From assembly GCF_025466085.1 (NCBI RefSeq), contig NZ_JANLOD010000004.1, positions 51,896-115,895 of the forward strand: a DNA stretch of 64,000 bases, in the 5' to 3' direction. The notes below the pieces were generated by a model. It worked only from the letters and a program-made list of their open reading frames with translations, did not search any database and was not told the origin of the DNA. This document shows positions 18,742 to 28,024 of the stretch, one piece after another (positions within the stretch are counted from its first letter, which is position 1; each line of letters begins with the position of its first letter). The stretch comes from Pseudomonas sp. 14P_8.1_Bac3. GTDB lineage: Bacteria > Pseudomonadota > Gammaproteobacteria > Pseudomonadales > Pseudomonadaceae. The position numbers and the translations under genes are program-made.

Positions 18742-19635
18742 ATGTACGCCAGCCTCAAGTCAATCACCACGTGGCCACCTTTCCGAGAAAACGCGCGCCG
18801 GTTCACGCTATTGCTGTGTACCTGTTCGGCGTTTGGCAGCCTGGCAACCTATGCCCTGTCCACTCCCCTGCCGTTGAGTTTGCTGCTGCTTAGCATCGCA
18901 GCGCTGGCATGCGTCTGGGTTCAGCATTCCCTCTCGCGCACGTCGATAAAGTTCGAACCCCAGGAGCTGGCCGACCGGTTATTGAAGGTTCAGGAAAACG
19001 AACGCCACCGCCTCAGTCGGGAACTGCATGACGATATCGGCCAATTGCTGACCGCGGCAAAACTTCAAAGTGATTGGCTCAGGCGCCGGATGCCCGAAGA
19101 GTTGCAAGAGCAATGCACGGTGCTCTGCGACACACTCGAAGAAACCCTGACCAAAGTTCGCGATGTATCGGCCATCCTCAACCCCCGGCAACTGACCAGC
19201 CTCGGGCTGGAAGCCAGTCTGCGTGCGCACCTGCTCAAGACACTGGCCAATACGTCGGTGCACTGGAGCCTGGAATGCCACTCACGCCTCACCGGCATAC
19301 CGGAAGAAATGGCCGTGGCGGCGTTCCGCATTACGCAGGAAGCGGTGACCAATATCTTGCGTCACGCCGAAGCGAAAAACCTGTTGGTTCGCCTGCAACG
19401 CCTGCCGCTGGGCCTGGCACTGTTGATCAGCGACGACGGCCGGGGTTTCGCACCGGCGTCCGATCCGGGCCGCGAAGGGCAACGTGGGATGGCCGGGATG
19501 TCGGAACGGATCGACCAATTGGGCGGCACGCTGCGGGTGACCAGCGAGCCGGGCCAAGGCACTCAAATCGAAGCTCTCTTCCCGTGGGCGCCACGTGCGC
19601 TGGAGCGGGCCAGTACGGATAAGGTTTTGCATTGA
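18742..19635 (+). CDS. Membrane sensor histidine kinase, NarL-partner (HisKA_3) type
   Basis: A 297-residue protein. Two membrane segments (RFTLLLCTCSAFGSLATYAL and LPLSLLLLSIAALACVWV) are joined by only a few residues, so there is no periplasmic sensor domain. The HisKA_3 helix RLSRELHDDIGQLLTAAKLQ near residues 95-115 carries the phospho-His. The HATPase has EAVTNILRHAEA and DDGRGFAPA. ATG 18742 is used; TTG 18727 is possible, and neither has a strong ribosome site. The stop overlaps the next start. The signal is unknown; intramembrane sensing is likely. Confidence 0.8.
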   Translation: MYASLKSITTWPPFRENARRFTLLLCTCSAFGSLATYALSTPLPLSLLLLSIAALACVWVQHSLSRTSIKFEPQELADRLLKVQENERHRLSRELHDDIGQLLTAAKLQSDWLRRRMPEELQEQCTVLCDTLEETLTKVRDVSAILNPRQLTSLGLEASLRAHLLKTLANTSVHWSLECHSRLTGIPEEMAVAAFRITQEAVTNILRHAEAKNLLVRLQRLPLGLALLISDDGRGFAPASDPGREGQRGMAGMSERIDQLGGTLRVTSEPGQGTQIEALFPWAPRALERASTDKVLH

Positions 19636-20291
19636 CTTGTAACTTACTTCTGGTGGATGACCACTCGCTGATCAGGGCTGGCGTGCGCGCTTTGGTGCTG
19701 GATATCCCCGGCTACGCGGTAATCGGCGAGGCCAATGACGGCTCGCAGTTGCTCGAGATGGTCGAGCGGCTGTCGCCGGACATTGTGCTGCTGGACATTT
19801 CCATGAGGGAAACCGGTGGTCTTGAGGCGTTGCAGCGTCTCAAACGCGTACGCCCGCACAGCAAAGTGTTGATCCTGTCGATGCACACCGACCCGGCGAT
19901 GATAATGCAGGCGCTGGAGTCCGGCGCCCACGGCTACCTGCTCAAGGACACCACGGCCACTGAACTCGAACATGCCCTGCATGCCTTGCGCAATAACGAG
20001 CGCTACCTGAGCCCCGCGATCGCCCATACAGTCATCACTCAGGCGCTGACCCGCAACCAGAAGCACGCGTCGGAACCGGCCGACTCCCACAACCTGACGG
20101 CGCGCCAGCTGGAAATCCTGCGGCTGATCGTGCGCGGCAAATCCACCCGGGAAATCGCCAACGGCCTCGGCCTGAGCATCAAGACCGTTGAAACCCACCG
20201 CTCGCAGGTCATGAAACGCCTGCAGATCTACGACGTCGCCGGTTTGGTGCTGTTCGCCGTGCGTGAGCAGATCATCAGCCTGGACGATTGA
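19632..20291 (+). CDS. LuxR/NarL-type response regulator
   Basis: A 219-residue protein. The receiver domain spans residues 1-120, with acidic pocket DD near residues 9-10, phospho-Asp in VLLDISM (~residue 55) and K in LLKD. A GerE helix-turn-helix spans ~150-210 (LTARQLEILRLIVRGKSTREIA). The only in-frame start near the first strand is TTG 19632, which overlaps the kinase stop (TTGA). Coupled translation with the kinase marks them as a cognate pair. The 3' end overlaps the convergent lipid kinase by 17 bases. Confidence 0.88.
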   Translation: MTCNLLLVDDHSLIRAGVRALVLDIPGYAVIGEANDGSQLLEMVERLSPDIVLLDISMRETGGLEALQRLKRVRPHSKVLILSMHTDPAMIMQALESGAHGYLLKDTTATELEHALHALRNNERYLSPAIAHTVITQALTRNQKHASEPADSHNLTARQLEILRLIVRGKSTREIANGLGLSIKTVETHRSQVMKRLQIYDVAGLVLFAVREQIISLDD

Positions 20292-21192
20292 TCGCGACTG
20301 GAACGCTCAGCAACGGTGAGTGCTCGGGCAAGTGCACCCGCAACGCCGCCGGACGCGCCGAGAAGCGCAGGCTGTCACCTTCCAGCGGCTCGCCATCGAG
20401 GTTGATGTAAAGACCTTCCGACACCTTGATCTCGACCCAGGGCAAGCGCGCACGCACAAACATGCTGTCGATGCCGAAGCCATCGGAAAGCAGGTTCCTC
20501 AACGTTCCGACCAGTTCCTGCGGCGCAGGCAGAATGCTGATATCCAGCAGGCCGTCATCCGCCAGTGCCTGCGGGCATAACATGTGGCCACCGCCCGCCT
20601 GCCGGCCATTGCCGATGCCCAATGCCAACAGCTCGCCGCTCCACTGAAAATCCGGGCCATGCAATTCGCCATAGGCCGCGTGCAACTCACTGAAGCGTGA
20701 CAGACCGGTGAACAGGTAAGCGGCGCCACCCAGCACTTTTTTCAAGTCTTCCGAAGTGTTCGCGGTGACCTGGCTGCCAAAGCCGCCCGTGGCCATGTTC
20801 AGGAACACCTGCCCGCCGACCTCGCCGAGATCGATGGCACGCGGCTCAACATCCAAGAGATCCAGGGCTCGTGCAGGCTCCAGCGGCACGCCGGCAGCGC
20901 GGGCAAAATCATTGGCGGTCCCCAGCGGCATCAGCACCAGACTGGCCTGCGCCGAATGCGCGGCCATGGCCTCGGCAATATCCCGTAACGTCCCATCACC
21001 GCCACCGGCAATGATTCGCGTATAGCCTGCCGTCAGCGCTTCATCCACGCACCGCTGCGCGTCGCCGGCCTCCCAGGTCAGGCGAACGGCCAACTCCCAG
21101 CCCATTGCCCGTCTGTCCTGGACGGCCGCGCGGACCTCTTCGTTGAGCGCCTGTTTGCCGTGCAGAATCAACAGTGCCTTTCGTTCGCCCAT
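20275..21192 (-). CDS. YegS-like lipid kinase (diacylglycerol kinase catalytic family)
   Basis: A 305-residue protein with the ATP-binding IIAGGGDGTLRDIAEAM near residues 60-77 and MPLGTANDFARAAGVP near 92-107. The rest is a C-terminal beta-sandwich (SGELLALGIGNGRQAGGG). Family members phosphorylate lipid hydroxyls such as phosphatidylglycerol. ATG 21192 has GGGAGTG nine bases before it; GTG 21201 is an alternative. Confidence 0.85.
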   Translation of the reverse strand: MGERKALLILHGKQALNEEVRAAVQDRRAMGWELAVRLTWEAGDAQRCVDEALTAGYTRIIAGGGDGTLRDIAEAMAAHSAQASLVLMPLGTANDFARAAGVPLEPARALDLLDVEPRAIDLGEVGGQVFLNMATGGFGSQVTANTSEDLKKVLGGAAYLFTGLSRFSELHAAYGELHGPDFQWSGELLALGIGNGRQAGGGHMLCPQALADDGLLDISILPAPQELVGTLRNLLSDGFGIDSMFVRARLPWVEIKVSEGLYINLDGEPLEGDSLRFSARPAALRVHLPEHSPLLSVPVAINRPG

Positions 21193-21534
21193 TGCGGTCA
21201 CTCCCTATTTGAATTCCGTATGGCAAATGTGACCTCATCACGCCCCATAAAAGTCGGGAAAAATATGAATTATTTCAACTCGAACGGAAACGACGTCCTA
21301 CACAGTGGGATTTTTTCTTACAAAACGTGATGAATCGGCTCAATTGACCCGCAAGGGTGATTGGTACAACTTGGCGATCAGGTTTTTAAAGGTCATCAGC
21401 AGCAATTACAGGGACGTACCATGCAGAGCCATGACACCAGGTTAACGAGCGCGCCGGTCGCGCCACTCGCCGAACGGCGGGCGGTCTATCGAGCAGAACT
21501 GAACAACAAAGCAACACCCACTGGAGAAGTTGAT

Positions 21535-21729
21535 ATGGAACCTCGCGTCCTTGAACTCGAAACGCACCTCAAATACATCCGCAGGGGCATGGAAGAAGTC
21601 CGGGGTGACGTCAAATCCATCAAACACAGACTCGCCTACTCGGCCGGTGGTACCGCCGTGGTCCTCGGCCTCCTGGGATGGATAGCCAACAGCCGCTTCG
21701 ATCAGTTGGTGACCCTTCTCGCTCGATGA
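21535..21729 (+). CDS. Small membrane-anchored coiled-coil protein (XhlA/haemolysin-like)
   Basis: A 64-residue protein starting MEPRVLELETHLKYIRRGME. The short coiled coil is followed by a hydrophobic segment (AYSAGGTAVVLGLLGWIA). This resembles small XhlA-like proteins often found in Pseudomonas and prophages. ATG 21535 is chosen because GGAGAAG precedes it; an in-frame ATG at 21421 would add 38 low-complexity residues. The function is unknown. Confidence 0.6.
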   Translation: MEPRVLELETHLKYIRRGMEEVRGDVKSIKHRLAYSAGGTAVVLGLLGWIANSRFDQLVTLLAR

Positions 21730-21749
21730 CAGGCCGCTATAAACGCAAA

Positions 21750-21777
21750 AACCCGGCTCGATGAGCCGGGTTGGGTG
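21750..21777 (-). terminator. Terminator of the moaB-moeA transcript
   Basis: The stem AACCCGGCTC / GAGCCGGGTT has a 3-base loop and is followed on the minus strand by TTTTTGCG. Confidence 0.85.
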
Positions 21778-21793
21778 TGAGCGCGGACACGGA

Positions 21794-23020
21794 TCAGCCC
21801 AGGAGTTCGCTCAGCGGGATGAAGCTGACACTCTCCCCCTCCACCAGCGTGCGATCCTCCAGCACTTCCACCAGACCATCGGCCCACGCAGCACTGCGCA
21901 GCACGCCCGAGCTTTGGTTCTTGTAGATGATTGCCCGGCCCTTCTCCAGGCGTCCTCGAAGGTACTCGCGTCGATTGCCTGCTTTTGGCCAGGCAAACCC
22001 GGCCGGCACCTGGACCTTCAAGGGCTGGAGCTCTTTTACACCCTGGCGGCGCAAGAGATAAGGCCTCGCCAACAAGGCGAAAGTCACCAGGGTCGACGCC
22101 GGATTACCGGGCAATCCGATCACCGGAACTCCACGAAAATGCCCGACTGTCAGGGGTTTACCCGGCTTGATCGCAAGTTTCCACAACGTGAGCTCGCCCT
22201 CTTCCCGCAGGGCAATGCCCAGGAAATCAGCCTCACCCACCGATACGCCACCGGTCGACAGGATCAGGTCGACACCTTTCAATTCGCCAAGCCGGGCGCG
22301 AGTCGTCTCAAGGTTATCGGGAAGAATCCCGGCGTCGATCACCTCACAACCCAAGCGCTGCAACCAGCTGCACAGCAGCACGCGATTGCTGTTGTAGATC
22401 TGGCCTGGCCCCAGCGCCTGACCCGGTTCTACCAGCTCGTCACCGGTGGAGAGCACCGCAACGCGAACCTTGCGGATCACGTCCAGTTCCGCGCATCCCA
22501 ACGAGGCAGCCAGACCCTGTTCGATCGGCCCAAGGCGGGTACCGCTCGCCAGAATCATCTCACCGACGGTGGTTTCCTGACCTTGTGGACGGATGTTCTG
22601 TCCAGGCGTCAGGGCTTCGATGAAGCGGACTCGCTCATCGGTCAGGACCTCGGCGTTTTCCTGCATCTCGACACAGTCGGCACCGGCAGGAACAGGCGCT
22701 CCGGTGAAGATTCGCGCGCACGTGCCGGGCTTCAAGGGCTCCGGAGCATTGCCTGCAAAAATCTTCTGGCTGACCGCCAACGGTTCTCCCGTCCAGTCGG
22801 CCACGCGCAAGGCGTAACCGTCCATGGCGCTGTTGGGCCATGGTGGCAGGTCCAGGGTCGAAACCAGATCCTCGGCCAGTACACGGCCCTGGGTCTGCGC
22901 CAACGGTAAGCGTTCACAGTCGGTTATCGGCGCGGCTTCGGCCATTTCGAGCAAGCGTGCCAGTGCCACCTCGACAGCCATCAGGCCGCCTGTCCTGCCT
23001 GGCTTACTCGCGGGATTCAC
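21794..23020 (-). CDS. moeA: Molybdopterin molybdenumtransferase MoeA
   Basis: A 408-residue protein covering the whole MoeA family. N-terminal residues include TQGRVLAEDLVS and NSAMDGYALR. The molybdopterin-binding domain has AVLSTGDELVEPG, the STGGVSVGEADF loop and GLPGNPAS. It inserts molybdate into molybdopterin. GTG 23020 overlaps the end of moaB by 17 bases, suggesting coupled translation. ATG 22981 (MAVEVALARLLEM), preceded by GGACAGG, is a serious alternative that would shorten the protein by 13 residues. Confidence 0.9.
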   Translation of the reverse strand: MNPASKPGRTGGLMAVEVALARLLEMAEAAPITDCERLPLAQTQGRVLAEDLVSTLDLPPWPNSAMDGYALRVADWTGEPLAVSQKIFAGNAPEPLKPGTCARIFTGAPVPAGADCVEMQENAEVLTDERVRFIEALTPGQNIRPQGQETTVGEMILASGTRLGPIEQGLAASLGCAELDVIRKVRVAVLSTGDELVEPGQALGPGQIYNSNRVLLCSWLQRLGCEVIDAGILPDNLETTRARLGELKGVDLILSTGGVSVGEADFLGIALREEGELTLWKLAIKPGKPLTVGHFRGVPVIGLPGNPASTLVTFALLARPYLLRRQGVKELQPLKVQVPAGFAWPKAGNRREYLRGRLEKGRAIIYKNQSSGVLRSAAWADGLVEVLEDRTLVEGESVSFIPLSELLG

Positions 23021-23543
23021 AGGGTGCCGCCTGTTTCAGGTGAGGGACGAAATTGCACGGGCGGTGCCGGGAGTCCAGTTGCTCGGCAAGAATGCCGTCC
23101 CAACCGGTGCGCACAGCGTTGGTCGAGCCGGGCAGGCAGCACACCAGCGTGCCATTGGCGAGACCGGCCAGCGCCCGGGATTGAACAGTGGAGGTGCCAA
23201 TATCCGCCACCGATATCTGGCGGAACAGCTCACCAAAGCCGTCGACTTGCTTGTCCAGCAGGCAACTCACCGCTTCAGGCGTGCTGTCGCGGCCAGTGAA
23301 GCCGGTGCCACCGGTAATCAGTACAACCTGTACGACATCCTCGGCAATCCAGTTGGCGACTTGCGCGCGAATTTTGTAGAGGTCATCTTTTAGCAGAACC
23401 CGGGAGGCCAGGTTATGACCCGCCGCTTTCAAGCGGTCGACGAAGACCTGGCCTGAGGTGTCAGTTTCCAGGGTACGGGTGTCGCTGACCGTCAGCACCG
23501 CGATATTGAGCGGCGCGAAAGGTACATCAGCCTTGGCTTTCAT
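23004..23543 (-). CDS. moaB: Molybdenum cofactor biosynthesis protein MoaB
   Basis: A 179-residue protein of the MogA/MoaB family with NIAVLTVSDTRTLETDTSG, the LITGGTGFTGRDSTPEAV loop that binds molybdopterin and the late CLPGSTNAVRTGWD. It adenylates molybdopterin before metal insertion by MoeA. It is the first gene of the moaB-moeA pair, divergent from mobA. Confidence 0.9.
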   Translation of the reverse strand: MKAKADVPFAPLNIAVLTVSDTRTLETDTSGQVFVDRLKAAGHNLASRVLLKDDLYKIRAQVANWIAEDVVQVVLITGGTGFTGRDSTPEAVSCLLDKQVDGFGELFRQISVADIGTSTVQSRALAGLANGTLVCCLPGSTNAVRTGWDGILAEQLDSRHRPCNFVPHLKQAAPCESRE

Positions 23544-23624
23544 AGGCTCGTCCAGTTGTAGGGGAAACAGCCCGGTGTTATATCACAGCGCCCCCTTTTT
23601 TTGCCGCCCCCATGGAGACTTGCC

Positions 23625-24227
23625 ATGACCTCGAACACGCCATTGCCCCCCTGCTCCATTCTGCTCCTGGCCGGTGGTCGCGGCCAACGCATGGGCGGCC
23701 AGGACAAAGGGTTGATCGAGTGGCACGGAGAACCACTGATCGCGCATCTTCATCGCAAGACCCGACCGCTGAGCGATGACCTGATCATCTCCTGCAACAG
23801 GAATCTGGAAAAATATGCGCACTACGCCGACCGGCTGGTGCATGACGACGAAGGTGACTTTCCGGGACCGCTGGCCGGTATTCGTGCAGGTCTGAAGGTC
23901 GCTCGCCATCACTATCTGATGGTCTTGCCCTGCGATGTGCCACGCATCGATACCGCGCTGCTCCACAGCATGCGCGAAACCGCCAGCGCGCATCCGGACA
24001 AGCCCTTGATGCTGCGTCATGGCGAGCATTGGGAACCCTTGCTCTGCATCATCCCCGTGGCGCTGCGCGACGCATTCGACAGTGCCTGGCATGCCGACGA
24101 ACGCAGCCCGGGGCGCATCATGCGTAATCTCGGAGCAACGGCGCTGCAGTGCCCTGACCACGATCCTCGGCTGGCCAACCTGAATACCCCGGAACTGTTG
24201 AGCACTCAAAAGACCGTGTCAGATTGA
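23625..24227 (+). CDS. mobA: Molybdenum cofactor guanylyltransferase MobA
   Basis: A 200-residue protein with the N-terminal nucleotidyltransferase loop [20 protein letters not shown] and the metal-binding LPCDVPRID near residue 100. It joins GMP to the molybdenum cofactor for bis-MGD enzymes. ATG 23625 is chosen because GGAGA lies just upstream. It is divergent from moaB across ~80 bases, so the three genes form one Mo-cofactor locus. Confidence 0.9.
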   Translation: MTSNTPLPPCSILLLAGGRGQRMGGQDKGLIEWHGEPLIAHLHRKTRPLSDDLIISCNRNLEKYAHYADRLVHDDEGDFPGPLAGIRAGLKVARHHYLMVLPCDVPRIDTALLHSMRETASAHPDKPLMLRHGEHWEPLLCIIPVALRDAFDSAWHADERSPGRIMRNLGATALQCPDHDPRLANLNTPELLSTQKTVSD

Positions 24228-24305
24228 CACTAGCCAAGGAACTTGCGCACGTTGTATACGTCTCACGCTCAGTAACCAAAAGAATTCTTATTCGGAGACA
24301 CACTC

Positions 24306-24527
24306 ATGACTCAACGGACCCTCGCCACTTTCATGCTCGCACTGGGCCTCGCGACCCTTGCCGGTTGCGCATCGCCGACGGTGATCACCTTGAATGACGG
24401 TCGCGAAATCCAGGCCGTCGACACACCAAAATATGACGACGAATCTGGTTTCTACGAGTTCGAACAACTGGACGGCAAAGAAACCCGCGTCAACAAGGAT
24501 CAGGTTCGTACCGTTAAAGAGTTGTAA
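24306..24527 (+). CDS. YgdI/YgdR-family small lipoprotein
   Basis: A 73-residue protein with a lipoprotein signal: MTQRTLATFMLALGLATLAGC, lipobox LAGC with Cys21. The mature SH3-like domain (ITLNDGREIQAVDTPKYD and ending VNKDQVRTVKEL) is the complete DUF903 family. CGGAGA precedes ATG and a strong terminator follows. Confidence 0.88.
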   Translation: MTQRTLATFMLALGLATLAGCASPTVITLNDGREIQAVDTPKYDDESGFYEFEQLDGKETRVNKDQVRTVKEL

Positions 24528-24552
24528 TTCTTGCGGCGACACCGGATGCACA

Positions 24553-24580
24553 AAAGCCCGCTTCTAAGCGGGCTTTTTCA
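24553..24580 (+). terminator. Rho-independent terminator of the YgdI/YgdR lipoprotein gene
   Basis: The stem AAAGCCCGCTT / AAGCGGGCTTT has a 2-base loop and a T-run. Confidence 0.92.
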
Positions 24581-24664
24581 TGTCCGGAAAACAGGACTTC
24601 ATAACTCCCCTGTAGGAAGCGTGCCCGCCCTGAGAGCGGAGCCACTCCAGCCGAAGATCAGCCA

Positions 24665-25555
24665 TCACCACTGCAGCCTGATGCGGCTTTGAAAGTCTCT
24701 TTGCGCGCCGGTCACCGGGTCCACAAACCGCAGCCCCTGAGCGAGCAGCTTCAAGGGTTTGGCGTAGTCGTCTTCGACATCTTTGAGCACGTGCGGGTAG
24801 AACGGGTCATTGCAGATACTGGCGCCCAATGCCGTCATGTGCACCCGCAGCTGATGCTTCTTGCCCGTCACCGGGTACAGCGCGTAGCGCCAGAGATCAC
24901 CGTTCTTCTCCCGGACCTCGACCGCCGTCTCGGTATTGCTGGCGCCTGGTCCTTCCTGCATGCGAAAGAAGGGTTCGCCGTCGATGAGCCGACTCCTGTG
25001 AACCAGCGGAAAGGTCAGCTCTGGCAATGCCCGGGCAATCGCTTCGTAGCGTTTTTCGATCTGCCGCGTAGGAAACAACGACTGATAAGCGGAACGGCTC
25101 TGAGGGTTGGCGGAAAACAGGACCAGCCCCGCCGTATGCCGGTCAATGCGATGCAAAGGCACGAGATGCGGATTATCCAGGCGACGGATCAGCCGTCGCA
25201 GCAATGTCTGCTCGACATACTCGCCCGCCGGTGTCACGGGCAGGAAATGCGGTTTGTCCGCCACCACCAGGTGCTCGTCGGCATACAGGATCGACTCGGT
25301 CACCGGAATCGGTTTTTCGTCCGGTACTTCCCGGAAATAGTGAATTCGCAAACCTTCCTTGTAAGCAAGATCGAGGGCAATAGGTACACCCTGCCCGTCG
25401 AGAACACGACCACGGGCAATTCTGTCCAGCCATTGTTCACGACTGATGGCGCCGAAGTGCTCACACAGGCAATCGAGCACGGTCTGCCAAGGCCCCGGCG
25501 GCAAGTAGAGTGTGCTCGCCTGGCTATGCGCAGCGGAAAAAGGTGAAGTGGACAT
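24665..25555 (-). CDS. RluA-family RNA pseudouridine synthase
   Basis: A 296-residue protein. An S4-like N-terminal part (REQWLDRIARGRVLDGQG) is followed by the catalytic domain with VVADKPHFLPV. The catalytic Asp lies in PLHRIDRHTAGLVLFS (near residue 138), and KKHQLRVHM comes later. It isomerises specific uridines in rRNA or tRNA; the site cannot be assigned. ATG 25555 is used. Confidence 0.85.
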   Translation of the reverse strand: MSTSPFSAAHSQASTLYLPPGPWQTVLDCLCEHFGAISREQWLDRIARGRVLDGQGVPIALDLAYKEGLRIHYFREVPDEKPIPVTESILYADEHLVVADKPHFLPVTPAGEYVEQTLLRRLIRRLDNPHLVPLHRIDRHTAGLVLFSANPQSRSAYQSLFPTRQIEKRYEAIARALPELTFPLVHRSRLIDGEPFFRMQEGPGASNTETAVEVREKNGDLWRYALYPVTGKKHQLRVHMTALGASICNDPFYPHVLKDVEDDYAKPLKLLAQGLRFVDPVTGAQRDFQSRIRLQW

Positions 25556-25626
25556 ACCGACGCTCTAACCCTCAATACAGGACGGCATTATCCAGCAGAG
25601 GACGAATCGAACCTAGCGGAGAATCC

Positions 25627-25947
25627 TCAGGCCGGAATCGGCTGAGTGCGCCCCGCCGCCTCGGTGAACTCCTTGAGCCAGCGCAGCACATCGACCGCTT
25701 CCCAGCGCCCCGGGTCGTAAAGGGCATACAGCAACCCCTGATAACCCACGACATCCAGCTGCCGGTGATAACCCGCACGCTGGAATAGCGCTTCGATCTC
25801 GGCAAAGCAGGTGTTGAAATGCAGCTTGTTGAACGGCGTTTTCCCTTCCGTGACCAGGCCATCCAGACGCAATTCGGCAACGGCCTCACGCACCACGTCC
25901 ACCGCCATCCGGTTAACGCTGTTCTTCAATTGTTCGACATTGACCAA
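25627..25947 (-). CDS. Conserved hypothetical protein, 106 residues
   Basis: A small soluble, mixed helical protein beginning MVNVEQLKNSVNRMAVDVV, with a central AEIEALFQRAGYHRQLDVVG and a C-terminal WLKEFTEAAG. I do not recognise the family. It has no signal peptide or membrane segment and sits alone between the pseudouridine synthase and a glutaredoxin-like gene, in the same direction. Confidence 0.65.
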   Translation of the reverse strand: MVNVEQLKNSVNRMAVDVVREAVAELRLDGLVTEGKTPFNKLHFNTCFAEIEALFQRAGYHRQLDVVGYQGLLYALYDPGRWEAVDVLRWLKEFTEAAGRTQPIPA

Positions 25948-26108
25948 GATTCATCCCTCTGACTTCCGGGATCGCCCGCCCACACCCGCAATGGGTAGAC
26001 ATGACAGGCAATCCGAGCAACTGTATGCACATACAGTAACCGAATAACCGGATTTCGCCAATGAACGGAACGAGGGCCGCGACGGATGGGATCAGAACAC
26101 CGTCGAAA

Positions 26109-26345
26109 TCAGCGCAGAAACGCCACCACCTGTTCGGCATCGAACGGCCAATCCAGTTCGGCGCCAGTGTCAAGACGACGCAGCACCGGAATACGCAAAC
26201 CGTAGTCTTCGACCCAGTCTTCGTTTTCCGCGATGTCGACCAACTCCACCATTAAACCGTGCTCTACCAAGGGCATCAGTTCTTCTTCGGCAACTTCACA
26301 AAGATGGCACCCGAGGGTACCGAACAGCTGGCATTCAGGAGGCAT
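26109..26345 (-). CDS. Glutaredoxin-like (DUF836) thioredoxin-fold protein
   Basis: A 78-residue protein with an early redox motif GCHLC (CxxC) after the first strand, then the cis-proline segment LRIPVLRR and a final WPFDAEQVVAFLR. It matches the short glutaredoxin-like family. ATG 26345 gives MPPECQLFGTLGCHLC; a TTG at 26363 would add six residues. Confidence 0.78.
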   Translation of the reverse strand: MPPECQLFGTLGCHLCEVAEEELMPLVEHGLMVELVDIAENEDWVEDYGLRIPVLRRLDTGAELDWPFDAEQVVAFLR

Positions 26346-26509
26346 GAGCACAGGACCCGGCAAAGTAGGCGTTCATTCTAGGCCCGCGATCAGGAGCAGT
26401 CGAGCCACTGCCCAAAGCGGCCCTTTCAGCGAGGGAACTCAAGAGAGTTCGGCCAACTCCTGAGTCAGGCGCGAGGGCTTTCCCCGGCGCCTGTCATGAA
26501 GAAAGGCAT

Positions 26510-27718
26510 TCAATCCTGGCTGACGGCGCCGATCTTGTGCACCGACAGATCCGCGCCGTAATACTCTTCTTCCTGGCTCAGGCGCAGGCCATGCAGGGCC
26601 TTGATCGTGCCATAGACCGCGAAACCACCGGCCAACGCGACGATGACGCCCAGCGCAGTCCCGATCAACTGGCTGATCAGGCTTACACCGCCAAGACCGC
26701 CCAATGCAGTCTGGCCAAAGATGCCGCAGGCGATGCCGCCCCAGACACCGCACAGACCATGCAATGGCCAGACGCCCAGGACGTCATCGATGCGCCATTT
26801 GCCCTGGGCCGCGGTGAAGCACCAGACAAACAGCGCCCCGGCGATGGCGCCTGTCACCAGTGCACCCATCGGGTGCATCAGATCGGAACCGGCGCAGATC
26901 GCCACCAGCCCGGCCAGCGGGCCGTTATGGAGGAAGCCCGGGTCGTTACGTCCGACAATCAGCGCCGCGACGGTGCCGCCGACCATGGCCATCAGCGAGT
27001 TCACCGCCACCAGCCCGCTGACGCCCTGCAAGGTTTGCGCACTCATCACGTTGAAGCCAAACCAGCCGACGATCAGAATCCACGAGCCCAGCGCCAGAAA
27101 CGGAATGCTCGAGGGGGCGAACGCCACCAGCTTTCCGTCTCGGTAGCGACCCTGTCGTGGCCCGAGCAACAACACCGCGGCCAGTGCCAGCCAACCGCCC
27201 ATGGCATGAACCACCACCGAGCCGGCGAAATCATGGAAAGCAGCGCCAAAGCGCGCCAGCAACCAGGCTTGCAGGCCAAAGTTACCGTTCCAGACCATGC
27301 CTTCGAAAAACGGATAGATGAACGCCACGATCAACGCCGTGGCGCACAATTGCGGCACGAACCGCGCACGCTCGGCGATGCCGCCGGAAATGATCGCCGG
27401 GATTGCCGCGGCGAACGTCAGCAGAAAGAAAAACTTCACCAGGCTATAACCGTGATCGGCGTTGATCATCGCCGCCGGTTGCAGAAAGGTCACCCCGTAG
27501 GAAATCCAATAGCCTATAAAGAAGTAGGCCAGGGTTGAAATGGCGAAGTCGCTGAGGATCTTCGACAAGGCGTTGACCTGGTTCTTTTGTCGAACCGTAC
27601 CGACTTCGAGAAAGGCAAAACCGGCGTGCATGGCCAGAACCATGACCGCACCGATCAGGATAAACAACGTATTGGAGCTATGGACCAGACTGTCCACAGC
27701 GCTTTGCAGATTTTCCAT
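26510..27718 (-). CDS. amtB: Ammonium transporter (Amt family)
   Basis: A 402-residue polytopic membrane protein with about 11 hydrophobic segments. Amt signatures are present: HAGFAFLEVGTVRQKN in helix 1, DFAGSVVVHAMGGW (conserved pore His) in the middle and HPMGALVTGA later. ATG 27718 (MENLQSAVDSLVHSS) is preferred over the upstream frame start at 27772. No glnK gene is adjacent, unlike the common glnK-amtB pair, so this may be a second, separately regulated transporter. Confidence 0.85.
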   Translation of the reverse strand: MENLQSAVDSLVHSSNTLFILIGAVMVLAMHAGFAFLEVGTVRQKNQVNALSKILSDFAISTLAYFFIGYWISYGVTFLQPAAMINADHGYSLVKFFFLLTFAAAIPAIISGGIAERARFVPQLCATALIVAFIYPFFEGMVWNGNFGLQAWLLARFGAAFHDFAGSVVVHAMGGWLALAAVLLLGPRQGRYRDGKLVAFAPSSIPFLALGSWILIVGWFGFNVMSAQTLQGVSGLVAVNSLMAMVGGTVAALIVGRNDPGFLHNGPLAGLVAICAGSDLMHPMGALVTGAIAGALFVWCFTAAQGKWRIDDVLGVWPLHGLCGVWGGIACGIFGQTALGGLGGVSLISQLIGTALGVIVALAGGFAVYGTIKALHGLRLSQEEEYYGADLSVHKIGAVSQD

Positions 27719-28024
27719 GGAGTTGGCAGACCTGAAGGCTAAAAAAGCACCAAAGCAGTTCGCGCAGGGCATTCATGCACCAAGTTGAAACCTCTCGGGA
27801 TCGGCACTCCGGTCCTGCTGGTCCGCTTTGGCGCACAAGGCGGAAACCTTTGCGCGGGTTTTCATTATTTGAGTTAAGGTTTTGCTCGATTTATGCACAG
27901 CAACAGCACAACCACGTGGCATGGCGCACCACGACGTAGCAAAAGTTGTACCAGTGATTTGTAGTGAACCTTCGCGCAAGGCTCATACTCGAACGCAACA
28001 GAAGCCACTTACGGAGATCCACCA
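27719..28024. other. Divergent promoter region, amtB and ElaB/YqjD-like operon
   Basis: The region is about 306 bases. I see no gene, no convincing sigma-54 (GG-N10-GC) element for amtB, and only an AT-richer stretch near 27860-27910 that could hold a promoter. Confidence 0.4.

Noticed and set aside
27719..27900. Sigma-54 promoter for amtB
   Set aside because: The nearest GG...GC candidates do not have the 10-base spacing of a -24/-12 element.
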